From Mactra quadrangularis (taxonomy: Eukaryota > Mollusca > Bivalvia > Venerida > Mactridae): 64,000 nucleotides of DNA. Below the pieces are notes generated by a model that worked only from the letters and a program-made list of their open reading frames with translations, had not been told where the DNA came from and ran no database searches. This document shows, piece by piece, positions 10,828 to 20,914 of this stretch. Position 1 is the stretch's first letter; every line of letters begins with the position of its first letter. The position numbers were made by a program, and so were the translations under genes. The DNA lies in the NCBI GenBank assembly GCA_025267735.1, contig CM046311.1, positions 27,695,399 through 27,759,398 of the forward strand, written 5' to 3'.

Positions 10828-11311
10828 GGACCTTTTTTCAATCATTGCTAAAATATTTTATTGGTATGTTTAGTTGGAATAAACTTCACTAATATAAATG
10901 GACAGCATTTCCCTTAAATATGGTATATTTTTCACTATCATGGATAGTCTTACATAAATATACATTTGGTTAAAAGTGTATCATATACATTGTATTATGA
11001 AACACCCTGTACATTAGTATATTATTATGTATTTTATTACGTATTGAATGGATGTGCACTTAACGCTATCTCATAAAGAATATATATGAAAATATAACTA
11101 AATAATAACGATGCTTTGGGCATGTCTACAAAAATGAAAATCATTAAAGCGGGTGAATGATATGATATTGTCTACTCTACAAATATTACGGTCTGTAGTC
11201 ACGTGATCTACAATAACAGCTAATGAAGTTACCAAAAACTTCTCTTATTAGACAAAAAATTGAGTAACACCAAAACTGGCATAAAATGGCTACTTGCTAC
11301 CTTCCCGCATT
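10828..11311. other. No gene recognised
   Basis: AT-rich sequence with no open frame or repeat of note. Confidence 0.45.
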
Positions 11312-11480
11312 GATCCTGTGAGTTTTGATCGTTAACTTTTAATCCTGCACTCAATCGAGCAGTAAACTTGATCATGTGCAAAGATAATTTGTACAGAGAA
11401 TTTAGAGTAACTAATTATAACTCATTAGCTAATGTGGACAGTTTCGAACAAAGAAATTGGGATATATATTTATACCTTAG
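11312..11480. repeat. Diverged direct repeat, copy 2
   Basis: Partner of 9,720-9,885, with the same order of conserved blocks. Confidence 0.5.
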
Positions 11481-11634
11481 TTTATAAAAACAGAGTCGTC
11501 TGAGCTACCTCCAAAATCATTTATTATTTAATCAACAAATTCTTCAATTATGTTACGCAAATAAGTCCTTATTATAGTAAAAGTACTTGCAGAATGCATG
11601 ATATTCTCAAAATTTTATTAAATTTATATTCACC

Positions 11635-11705
11635 ACTACTGGAATCGAACCAGCTTGTCAACCTTACCGCCCGTTGACGCAGCTTGTTCTGATGGCACAT
11701 GGACT
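11635..11705 (-). other. Possible tRNA-like (SINE head) remnant
   Basis: On the minus strand a B-box-like GGTTCGATTCC is preceded at suitable distance by GCTGCGTCAACGGGCGG. No complete cloverleaf could be folded by eye. Most likely an eroded tRNA-derived SINE head. Confidence 0.3.
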
Positions 11706-12445
11706 ATGAACTTGACAAAGACCAAATTGTATGATGATATGTCATTTATTATACATAATTATAAATGACTGGATAATATAACAAATATAATTAAAAAAAC
11801 ATGACAAAAATATTTACATAGCTTGGAAAAGCACGTTCAGTGAAATCATATATAATTCATTTGCTTATCCCAACTTACAATAGTCAATTATACATAATAA
11901 ACATGTACCAAAAGGTGGTGCAACCCAAATAGCCATAAAGTATTATTCATGACACACTTGAAAACATATCGCGCCGTCAAATGAGTTCATTTGTCAAAAA
12001 ACGTTTCGAGAGCACTGTATTTAATATCCTGCACTGCCTACTGCTCGCTTTCTTCACCGCTTGCTTTCTTAGAACTATTTCCTAATTTATCTACTGCTCC
12101 GTTTGTCCAAGAGAGTGTTGTATATATATTCTTTTACTTTGTCTGCGGCTGCATCATTTCTAAGATCACTTTCTTAATTTATCTATTGTTCCGTCTTTTA
12201 CCAGTTGACTGTCACTCAACTCTCTATGAAAGTTGTTAAAAAATATGTCTTATGTTGTCTGATAACTTGTATGGATATATTTTGTTATATAGAGTCTTGG
12301 AAAAGTAGATATAACACCGAACTTATCAGACAGTACGGGTTGTATTGTGATGTTCTTTTAGGTGAAGATAGAAAACGTCAAATACTTACATTTTTCTATG
12401 ATATAAGAATAGACCTGACTAGTCATGGCTATCAACATATCTTCA
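11706..12445. other. No gene recognised
   Basis: AT-rich. Two overlapping 82-codon frames (11,991-12,453) lack a recognisable domain or splice or poly(A) context. Confidence 0.4.
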
Positions 12446-12869
12446 AGGAATGAGACGATATGGCAATATATCAAGAAATATCGATACGTCGGTCCACGAT
12501 ACGTATAGTGGCCCTGCACGATTTATCGCGATACGACCTTGACACTCGTAATCGGTGGAAGCCACTGTATTTTCAGCAGTCGACAGGGTTGCTGTATTCG
12601 TAGTGGCTGATCTAACGAACAACGATTTTACAACGAGTCAGGTACAACTTAACTGGTGAATAACTCAATTTGTGGACGTCTCAACCCGATGTTTGGACAA
12701 CTCAACCCACAGTAAGAAACAACTCAACCCTCGAACAACCCGTGATTATAAATAAAAGAAAGTAAATGTTTGTAATTTCACAATAACTACCCGTATTGTA
12801 TTATATCGTATATAGTCGTATCGTCTCCTTTTGTATCGTATCGTGTGATGACCGTATCGTCTCATTCCT
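12446..12869. mobile_element. MITE-like element with AGGAATGAGACGATA termini
   Basis: AGGAATGAGACGATATGG at 12,446 is mirrored by the complement of AGGAATGAGACGATACGG at the right end (12,852-12,869). The subterminal regions are both rich in CGATACG words on opposite strands. The interior (12,660-12,735) holds repeats of ACAACTCAACCC. No coding sequence. I could not fix a target duplication. Confidence 0.6.
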
Positions 12870-13450
12870 AATATGTTCGTATTATTTTAGGCTATATTTC
12901 GTTTTGGCTGAAAATTGTCACAAACGGTGCTATCGGTCCATATTACATATTTACAAATCAAACTACGTGCATATCATACACTTTTGAAGTATTTGGTTTT
13001 TATATTTTTAAAATGCGTGGTATTGGATTTTTGTTCATGGTTACAATTTGAAACTTTGATTGTTCTGACTAATCCAATACAAGTTATCTGATTACGATCA
13101 TGATTGTCTCATCTATATATACAAGTTATGTATAACTTTAGACTTACATCGTACTTTATTACAAAGGGAGTGAAATCTAACAAGTATATTTTTACCAATG
13201 TTCATCAGAATTATCTACTCTATGTTTATGTATATCTGAAATGTATGTGAATTGAAATCCGGTCTAAAATTTAACATTGTGTGATATTTGACAAGTAGGA
13301 ATAGACGAGTGGTGGCTGAACTTTGATAGCAATTTGATTTACAATATAAAGTCGGAGAAAATAAGTATTTCTTTTTTACCGGCCAAATTAAGTACAATTG
13401 ATTGCATTTTATAGTCTAAGTTTCACAATTACAGATATTTCATATACTAA
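12870..13450. other. No gene recognised
   Basis: AT-rich with short frames only. Confidence 0.45.
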
Positions 13451-14030
13451 AGTGCGGACATATTGACCCCGACCTTACCTTTCTCATTTGCATCTTATTA
13501 TCAGATACACATATCCCGGCGAAAATCAATACCACGCCTAATCTACACTTCGGCTCGTTACGTATTTGAAATAAGCAGTCGATTTACATTGATTGTAAAT
13601 AGCATCGATGGGTACTTAGTAGGTTTGCATGGGGCTTGTAGGTTTTGAGGGTGTAATGTCGGCTATGGCTTACATTATAAGTTTAACAAGACATATATAG
13701 AGTATATATGTGCATTCAAACGTGAAACTCGTTTTCTTACATTTGTAATTACAAATTATAATAAAATGGGTGGGGATGGCGGTTGTGGGGCTAAAACCTA
13801 CAACTTTTGAATTGGTAGTTAGCCTCATCGTATAATATTCTGGTCCGGCCTATGTGTAATAGAGACTCATTGTACATTTTAAATGTACTTTAAAATTATT
13901 CCCTGTGTTATAATTACATTCGAGCCTTGACGGTATAATCCGATTGTTTTCGAACATTAATACTACCTTCGTATTCAATGTAATGAATATTCTTGCATAA
14001 AGGTCAGGTCGGGGTCAATGTGTCCGCACT
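13451..14030. mobile_element. 580-bp MITE with 32-bp terminal inverted repeats
   Basis: The left end 13,451-13,482 (AGTGCGGACATATTGACCCC and on) and right end 13,999-14,030 are reverse complements with 2 mismatches in 32. The interior is AT-rich with no transposase. Target duplication is not obvious by eye: the flanks are ATACTAA on the left and ATACCAC on the right. Superfamily is undetermined. Confidence 0.8.
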
Positions 14031-14058
14031 ATACCACTATCAATCTAGCAATTTTTCT

Positions 14059-14076
14059 GGGGGGGGGGGGGGGGGG
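14059..14076. repeat. Homopolymer G18
   Basis: An uninterrupted run of 18 G. It is prone to length error in sequencing and could form a quadruplex. Confidence 0.9.
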
Positions 14077-14179
14077 CTTTAACTTTGCTAAGAGCAGCCG
14101 ACGTATTAACGCAATGGAGCTATTCTACCTTCGCATGTACCTATTTCACTTCTGGGTAAAGAGAACAATCGCAATAATT

Positions 14180-14245
14180 TTTCTTGCTCAAGGAAATTAG
14201 CAGTGCCGCTGGGGGGCATAACCCGGGACCTCTCAAATCCTAAGT
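14180..14245 (-). mobile_element. Fragment of second tRNA-SINE family
   Basis: CTTGCTCAAGGAAATTAGCA followed by GTGCC, then ACCCGGGACCTCTC, matches the junction of body and tRNA-like head in the full copy at 31,620-31,817, same orientation. Truncated on both sides. Confidence 0.6.
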
Positions 14246-14344
14246 ATGTATCCAAATCTTCCTTCGGAAAATTTATATTCAATTATATCTACACGCATGA
14301 GTAATCATATTCAAAATACGGATTAGATCTATATTAAACATATA

Positions 14345-14353
14345 TTATTTAGC
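14345..14353. repeat. Left 9-bp target-site duplication TTATTTAGC
   Basis: Directly abuts the left terminus (AGCTCCAATAAC) of the foldback element and is identical to 20,906-20,914. Confidence 0.85.
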
Positions 14354-14463
14354 AGCTCCAATAACTTAGCAAAACATTCGACGTTCGATTTCGATATTCA
14401 ATATCGAATATCGAACAAGTTCGACGTTCGACATTTGCATAATGTGCCAATATCGAACAGAAG
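14354..14463. repeat. Left terminal segment of foldback element
   Basis: This unit-free terminus of about 110 bp matches the right terminus 20,797-20,905 in inverted orientation with few differences. It includes a self-complementary stretch (ATATCGAATATCGA and relatives) and TTTGCATAATGTGCCAATAT. It is the likely transposase-recognition end. Confidence 0.85.
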
Positions 14464-17400
14464 TTGAATATCGAACCAGCTCGACGTTCGACATTCATTA
14501 ATAATAGTCCGAATGTAGTTCTGAGGTTGAATATCGAACCAGCTCGACGTTCGACATTCATTAATAATACTAATGCGAATGTAGTTCTGAGGTTGAATAT
14601 CGAACCAGTTCGACGTTCAACATTCATTTATAATAGTCCGAATGTAGTTTTGAGGTTGAATATCGAACCAGCTCGACGTTCGACATTCATTGATAATAGT
14701 CGGAATGTAGTTCTAAGGTTGAATATCGAACCAGTTCGACGTTCGACATTCATTAATGATAGTGATTCGAATGTAGTTCTGAGATTGAATATCGAACCAG
14801 CTCGACGTTCGACATTCATAAAAGATAGTCCGAATGTAGTTCTGAGGTTGAATATCGAACCAGTTCGACGTTCGACATTCATTAATAATAGTCCGAATGT
14901 AGTTCTGAGGTTGAACATCGAACCAGCTCGACGTTCGACATTCATAAATTAAAGTCTGAATGTAGTTCTAAAGTTGAATATCGAACAAGCTCGACGTTCG
15001 ACATTCATTAATAATAGTCCGAATGTAGTTCTGAGGTTGAATATCGAACCATCTCGACGTTCGACATTCATTATTAATACTAATGCGAATGTAGTTCTGA
15101 GGTTGAATATCGAACCAGTTCGACGTTCGACATTCATTAATAATAGTCCGAATGTAGTTTTGAGGTTGAATATCGAACCAGCTTGACGTTCGACATTCAT
15201 TGATAATAGTCCGAACGTAGTTTTAAGGTTGAATATCGAACCAGTTCGACGTTCGATATTAATTAATGATAATGATGCGAATGTAGTTCTGAGATTGAAT
15301 ATCGAACCAGCTCGACGTTCGACATTCATAAAAGATAGTCCGAATGTAGTTCTGAGGTTGAATATCGAACCAGTTCGACGTTCGACATTCATTAATAATA
15401 GTCCGAATGTAGTTCTGAGGTTGAATATCGAACCAGCTCGACGTTCGACATTCATAAATAAAAGTCTGAATGTAGTTCTGAAGTTGAATATCGAACCAGC
15501 TCGACGTTCGACATTCATTAATAATAGTCCGAATGTAGTTCTGAGGTTGAATATCGAACCAGCTCGACGTTCGACATTCATTAATAATACTAATGCGATT
15601 GTAGTTCTGAGGTTGAATATCAAACTAGTTCGACCTTCGACATTCATTAATAATAGTCCGAAAGTAGTTTTGAGGTTGAATATCGAACTAGCTCGACGTT
15701 CGACATTCATTAATAATAGTCCGAATGTAGTTCTAAGGTTGAATATCGAACCAGTTCGACGTTCGACATTCATTAATGATAATGATGCGAATGTAGTTCT
15801 GAGATTGAATATCGAACCAGCTCGACGTTCGACATTCATAAAAGATAGTCCGAATGTAGTTCTGAGGTTGAATATCGAACCAGTTCGACGTTCGACATTC
15901 ATTGATAATAGTCCGAATGTAGTTCTGAGGTTGAATATCGAACCAGCTCGACGTTCGACATTCATAAATAAAAGTCTGAATGTAGTTCTAAAGATGAATA
16001 TCGAACCAGCTCGACGTTCGACATTCATTAATAATAGTCCGAATGTAGTTCTGAGGTTGAATATCGAACCAGCTCGACGTTCGACATTCATTAATAATAC
16101 TAATGCGAATGTAGTTCTGAGATTGAAAATCGAACCAGTTCGACGTTCGACATTCATTAATAATAGTCCGAATGTAGTTTTGAGGTTGAATATCGATCCA
16201 GTTCGACTTTCGACATTCATTAATGATAATGATGCGAATGTAGTTCTGAGATTGAATATCGAACCAGCTCGACGTTCGACATTCATAAAAGATAGTCCGA
16301 ATGTAGTTCTGAGGTTGAATATCGAACCAGTTCGATGTTCGACATTCATTAATAATAGTCCGAATGTAGTTCTGAGGTTGAATATCGAACCAGTTCGACG
16401 TTCGACATTCATTAATAATACAATGTAGTCCGAATGTAGTTTTGAGGTTGAATATCGAACCAGCTCGACGTTCGACATTTATTGATAATAGTCCGAATGT
16501 AGTTCTAAGGTTGAATATCGAACCAGTTCGACGTTCGACATTCATTAATGATAGTGATGCGAATGTAGTTCTGAGGTTGAATATCGAACCAGCTCGACGT
16601 TCGACATTCATAAATAAAAGTCTGAATGTAGTTCTAAAGTTGAATATCGAACCAGCTCGACGTTCGACATTCATTAATAATAGTCCGAATGTAGTTCTGA
16701 GGTTGAATATCGAACCAGCTCGACGTTCGACATTCATTAATAATACTAATGCGAATGTAGTTCTGAGGTTGAATATCGAACCAGCTCGACGTTCGACATT
16801 CATTAAAAATAGTCCGTATGTAGTTTTGAGGTTGAATATCGAACCAGCTCGACGTTCGACATTCATTAATAATAGTCCGAAAGTAGTTTTGAGTTTGAAT
16901 ATCGAACCAGCTCGACGTTCGACATTTATTGATAATAGTCCGAATGTAGTTCTAAGGTTGAATATCGAACCAGTTCGACGTTCGACATTCATTAATGATA
17001 GTGATGCGAATGTAGTTCTGAGGTTGAATATCGAACCAGCTCGACGTTCGACATTCATAAATAAAAGTCTGAATGTAGTTCTAAAGTTGAATATCGAACC
17101 AGCTCGACGTTCGACATTCATTAATAATAGTCCGAATGTAGTTCTGAGGTTGAATATCGAACCAGCTCGACGTTCGACATTCATTAATAATACTAATGCG
17201 AATGTAGTTCTGAGTTTGAATATCGAACCAGCTCGACGTTCGACATTCATTAAAAATAGTCCGTATGTAGTTTTGAGGTTGAATATCGAACCAGCTCGAC
17301 GTTCGACATTCATTAATAATGGTCCGAATGTAGTTCTTAGGTTGAATATCGAACCAGTTCGACGTTCGACATTCATTAATGATAATGATGCGAATGTAGT

Positions 17401-18175
17401 TCTGAGATTGAATATCGAACCAGCTCGACGTTCGACATTCATTAATAATAGTCCGAATGTAGTTCTGAAGTTGAATATCGAACCAGCTCGACGTTCGACA
17501 TTCATTAATAATAGTCCGAATGTAGTTCTGAGGTTGAATATCGAACCAGCTCGACGTTCGACATTCATTAATAATACTAATGCGAATGTAGTTCTGAGGT
17601 TGAATATCGAACCAGCTCGACGTTCGACATTCAATAATAATAGTCCGAAAGTAGTTTTGAGGTTGAATATCGAACCAGCTCGACGTTCGACATTCATAAA
17701 TAAAAGTCTGAATGTAGTTCTAAGGTTGAATATCGAACCAGTTCAACGTTCGACATTCATTAATAATAATGATGCGAATGTAGTTCTGAGATTGAATATC
17801 GAACCAGCTCGACGTTCGACATTCATTAATAATAGTCCGAATGTAGTTCTGAGGTTGAATATCGAACCAGTTCGACGTTCGACATTCATTAATAATAGTC
17901 TGAATGTAGTTTTGAGGTTGAATATCGAACCAGCTCGACGTTCGACATTCATTAATAATAGTGCGAATGTAGTTCTGTGGTTGAATATCGAACCAGTTCG
18001 ACGTTCGGCATTCATTAATAATACTAATGCTCGACGTTCGACATTCATTAATAATAGTGCGAATGTAGTTCTGTGGTTGAATATCGAACCAGATCGACGT
18101 TCGACATTCATAAAAGATAGTCCGAATGCAGTTCTGAGGTTCAATATCGAACCAGCTCGATATTTGACATTCGTT
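14464..18175 (+). repeat. Left arm: about 58 tandem 63/66-bp units
   Basis: The unit runs TTGAATATCGAACCAGCTCG, ACGTTCGACATTCATTAATA, ATAGTCCGAATGTAGTTCTG, AGG. Variants are CAGCTCGACG versus CAGTTCGACG, and AGTCCGAAT versus a 3-bp longer ACTAATGCG/AGTGATGCG/AATGATGCG. Because 63 and 66 are multiples of three and units lack stops, long open frames run on both strands. Breaks occur at about 14,949 (one extra base), about 16,420 (partial unit) and about 18,028 (truncated unit). Marker units recur at 510 bp (eight units) at 15,454 and 15,964, and at 447 bp (seven units) at 16,611 and 17,058, showing higher-order repeats. Confidence 0.95.
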
Positions 18176-18404
18176 AATAATATTAGACGTATGTATATTT
18201 TTCAATATTTAGCACATTGGTTGTTGACTTAATTTCTTTGGATCGAAGTACTTTTATTCATGCAATATTTGTTTTTAATATTTTTGTTGACACAATATTA
18301 AGACATCTAGCTTACAAATTATATAGTCAATCACATGAATAGACTATATCCGGAATTCAAATTTTTGGGGTTTTACCTGTGGTACAAACAAACTTTTGTG
18401 TTAG
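18176..18404. other. AT-rich left part of foldback core
   Basis: No open frame or repeat. This is the junction between the left arm and the nested SINE. Confidence 0.5.
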
Positions 18405-18722
18405 TTACGTGTTTGTTTTGTTGGATTTAACGCCGCAGCAACACATTGTATAGGTCATATCATGGCAGTCAGTCAACCTACTCACCGTTCCTAGAAAACG
18501 TAAATCTCTGGATTTAGCTGTTAACCAGTTACTAGGCGCTACTTCCGTCAGTGACTGACAACTGCCGTACATGATTTAGAATCAGTGGTAGGAAGGAGAA
18601 TGACAATAGAAATTATTTCATGACCAAGCTTCACGAAAGTATGCCCCGCCCATGAATCGAACTCACGACACCTCGATCAGAAGACTTGTTCGCTACCCAC
18701 TGAGCTAGCCGGGCGGGCGAAC
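18405..18722 (-). mobile_element. Near-complete tRNA-derived SINE nested in the foldback core
   Basis: On the minus strand the head reads CCCGGCTAGCTCAGTGGGTA (A box) and GTGAGTTCGATTCATGG (B box). It is followed by a body with ACCACTGATTCTAAATCATG, GTCAGTCACTGACGGAAGTA and CCTAGTAACTGGTTAACAGC, and a 3' part with TTGCTGCGGCGTTAAATCC and AACAAAACAAACAC. Related partial copies occur at 3,832, 21,459, 35,783, 36,345, 53,147 and 54,752. It resembles tRNA-derived bivalve SINEs, but the named family is not verified. Its presence shows the foldback copy is old enough to have been a target. Confidence 0.8.
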
Positions 18723-18945
18723 TAACTTTTATCGTTACAATGAAAGTATGTACAGAGAACAATAGGATTTATTCCGATTTTGTACCGCCTGTGCACGAAA
18801 CCCATAATTTGGAGTTCCGAATAAAGCCTATTTATATGAAACGTCGCTGTGCTGCACGAGAGCGATAATCAATCGTGCATCAATCGTGTAAATAAAAGAA
18901 CAATGAATAATTAACTGCACTTTTTTAGTCGCTGAAACGGGTTGC
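18723..18945. other. Foldback core, unannotated
   Basis: Contains two close ATCAATCGTG words near 18,868-18,890 and a few CG-rich words. No coding sequence. Confidence 0.4.
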
Positions 18946-20046
18946 GACCAACAGAGGAGGTATATTCGGTGTCCCGTGCTTAACCCCGCTTAAATCAAGC
19001 GAGCCAGGCCGATATCAGCGACAATCCGCGTAGACCCCAGTAACAGACCCGCGAAGCCCGATGAAGCCCCGGCCGAGTACCCAGCCGATGTTCCCCCGCT
19101 GATCCAAGCCGCCTGCCGCTGGTTCAAGCGCGGCCAAGGGCCCAGCCGAGGTTTCCCCGCTGAAACAAGCCGTCTGATGCTGATTCAAGCGTCCCTGGCT
19201 TGCAGCCGAGGTAAACCCTGGTGTCCCGTCCTTGCCTCCGCTGAAATCAAGCGCGCCAGACCGATATCGGTGGCAGGCCGCATAGACCCTCGTTAAAGGC
19301 CCGCGGAGCCCGATAAAGCCCCGGCAGAGTGCCCAGCCGAGGTTTCCCCGCTGATCGAAGCCGCCTGCCGTTGATTTAAGCACGGCCAAGGGCCCATACG
19401 AGGTTTTCCCGCTGGAAAAAGCCGTCCGCCGCGGATTCAAGCGCGCCAGGCGCTGATTCAAGCGCGGCCAAGGGCCCAGCCGAGGTTTCCCCGCTGATCC
19501 AAGCCGTCCGCCGCTGATTCAAGTGCTGCCAAGGGCCAAGCTGGGCTTTCCCCGCTGAAACAAGCCGTGCTCCGCTGATTCAAGCGCGGCCAAGGATCCA
19601 GCCGAGGTGTCCCCGCTGAAACAAGCCGTCCGCCGCTGATTCAAGCGCGGCCGAAGGCCCAGCCGGGCTTTCCCCGCTGAAACAAGCCGTGCTCCGCTGA
19701 TTCAAGCGCGACCAAGGCCCCAGCCGATGTTTCCCCGCCGAATCAAGCCGTCCGCCGCTGATTCAAGCGCGCCTGGCTTGCAGACGAGGTAAAACTCGGT
19801 GTTCATTGCTTGCCTCTGCTGAAATCAAGCCAGACAGGCGTGTATCATCGGCAGGCCGCGTAGACCCCGGTAGAAGCCCGCAGAGCCCGCTGAAGCCCCG
19901 ACTGAGTGCCCAGCCGAGGTTCCCCCGCTTATCCAAGCCGCCTGTCGCTGATTCTAGCGCCGCCCAGTGCACAGCTGAGGTTTCCCCGCTGAAACAAGCC
20001 GTGCTCCGCTGATTCAAGCGCGGCCTAGTGCGCAGCATAGGCTTCG
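18946..20046. repeat. GC-rich satellite in the foldback core
   Basis: A sharply GC-rich block in an AT-rich window. The basic unit is about 60 bp, built from GCTGATTCAAGCGCGGCCAA, GGGCCCAGCCGAGGTTTCCC and CGCTGAAACAAGCCGTC. A longer segment (GGTGTCCCGT ... GAAATCAAGC ... GATATC ... GCGTAGACCC ... GAAGCCCCG) recurs at about 18,967, 19,217 and 19,797. The long frames on the minus strand (19,015-19,461; 19,763-20,095) are consequences of the repeat. The composition differs completely from the arm unit, so this is a second, independent satellite inside the element. Confidence 0.85.
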
Positions 20047-20796
20047 CATCATTATTGTTAATGAATGTCGAACGTCGAACTGGTTCGATATTCAACCTCA
20101 GAACTATATTCAGACTTTAATTAATGAATGTCGAACATCAAGCTGGTTCGATATTGAACTTCAGAACTACTTTCTGACTATTATTAATGAATGTCGAACG
20201 TCGAGCTGGTTCGATATTCAACCTCAGAACTACATTCGGACTATTATTAATGAATGTCGAACGTCGAGCTGGTTCGATATTCAACTTTAGAACTACATTC
20301 AGACTTTTATTTATGAATGTCGAACGTCGAGCTGGTTCGATATTCAACCTCAGAACTACATTCGGACTATTATTAATGAATGTCGAACGTCGAACTGGTT
20401 CGATATTCAACCTCAGAACTACATTCGGACTATCTTTTATGAATGTCGAACGTCGAGCTGGTTCGATATTCAATCTCAGAACTACATTCGCATCACTATC
20501 ATTAATGAATGTCGAACGTCGAACTGGTTCGATATTCAACCTTAGAACTACATTCGGACTATTATCAATGAATGTCGAACGTCAAGCTGGTTCGATATTC
20601 AACCTCTAAACTACATTCGGACTATTATTAATGAATGTCGAACGTCGAACTGGTTCGATATTCAACCTCAGAACTACATTCGCATTAGTATTATTAATGA
20701 ATGTCGAACGTCGAGCTGGTTCGATATTCAACCTCAGAACTACATTCGGACTATTATTAATGAATGTCGAACGTCGAGCTGGTTCGATATTCAACT
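20047..20796 (-). repeat. Right arm: about 12 tandem 63/66-bp units, inverted
   Basis: The same unit as the left arm on the opposite strand. Read inward from the right end, the order of unit variants matches the first units of the left arm read inward. A private variant (CAGCTTGACG for CAGCTCGACG in the fourth unit, about 20,582) is shared with the left-arm unit at about 15,178 rather than the corresponding first-period unit at about 14,670. Confidence 0.93.
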
Positions 20797-20905
20797 TCTG
20801 TTCGATATTGGCACATTATGCAAATGTCGAACGTCGAACTGGTTCGATATTCGATATTGACTATCGAATATCGAACGTCGAATGTTTTGCTAAGTTATTG
20901 GAGCT
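20797..20905. repeat. Right terminal segment of foldback element
   Basis: Inverted partner of 14,354-14,463, ending GCTAAGTTATTGGAGCT. Confidence 0.85.
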
Positions 20906-20914
20906 TTATTTAGC
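20906..20914. repeat. Right 9-bp target-site duplication TTATTTAGC
   Basis: Identical to 14,345-14,353 and directly abuts the right terminus. It shows that arms and core were inserted as one unit. Confidence 0.85.

Larger units (their letters stand above)
14354..20905. mobile_element. Foldback-type transposable element with tandem-repeat arms (6.55 kb)
   Basis: The termini are inverted copies, beginning AGCTCCAATAACTTAGCAAA on the left and its complement on the right. They are flanked by the exact 9-bp duplication TTATTTAGC. Inside each terminus of about 110 bp, the arms become arrays of a 63/66-bp unit, in opposite orientation in the two arms: about 58 units (3.7 kb) on the left and about 12 (0.75 kb) on the right. 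The middle (18,180-20,046) contains a nested SINE and a GC-rich satellite but no recognisable transposase, so the copy is non-autonomous. Drosophila FB elements are known for tandem-repeat inverted arms and 9-bp duplications and have been linked to the Mutator superfamily. Assignment here to an FB-like group is inference from architecture only. Confidence 0.88.

Noticed and set aside
11991..12453. Two overlapping 82-codon frames
   Set aside because: No domain, no start context, and the second runs into the terminus of the 12,446 MITE.
14464..18175. Resemblance to a CRISPR array
   Set aside because: Units are contiguous variants of one sequence with no unique spacers, and the window is eukaryotic.
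14464..18232. Large repetitive 'proteins' on plus (up to 596 codons) and minus strand (up to 569 codons)
   Set aside because: They are read-outs of a 63/66-bp tandem repeat that lacks stops on both strands, inside a transposable element. Frame breaks occur at several units and no promoter or splice context is seen.
19015..20095. Minus-strand frames of 148 and 110 codons in GC-rich DNA
   Set aside because: They follow the GC-rich satellite repeat; long frames are expected in such composition.
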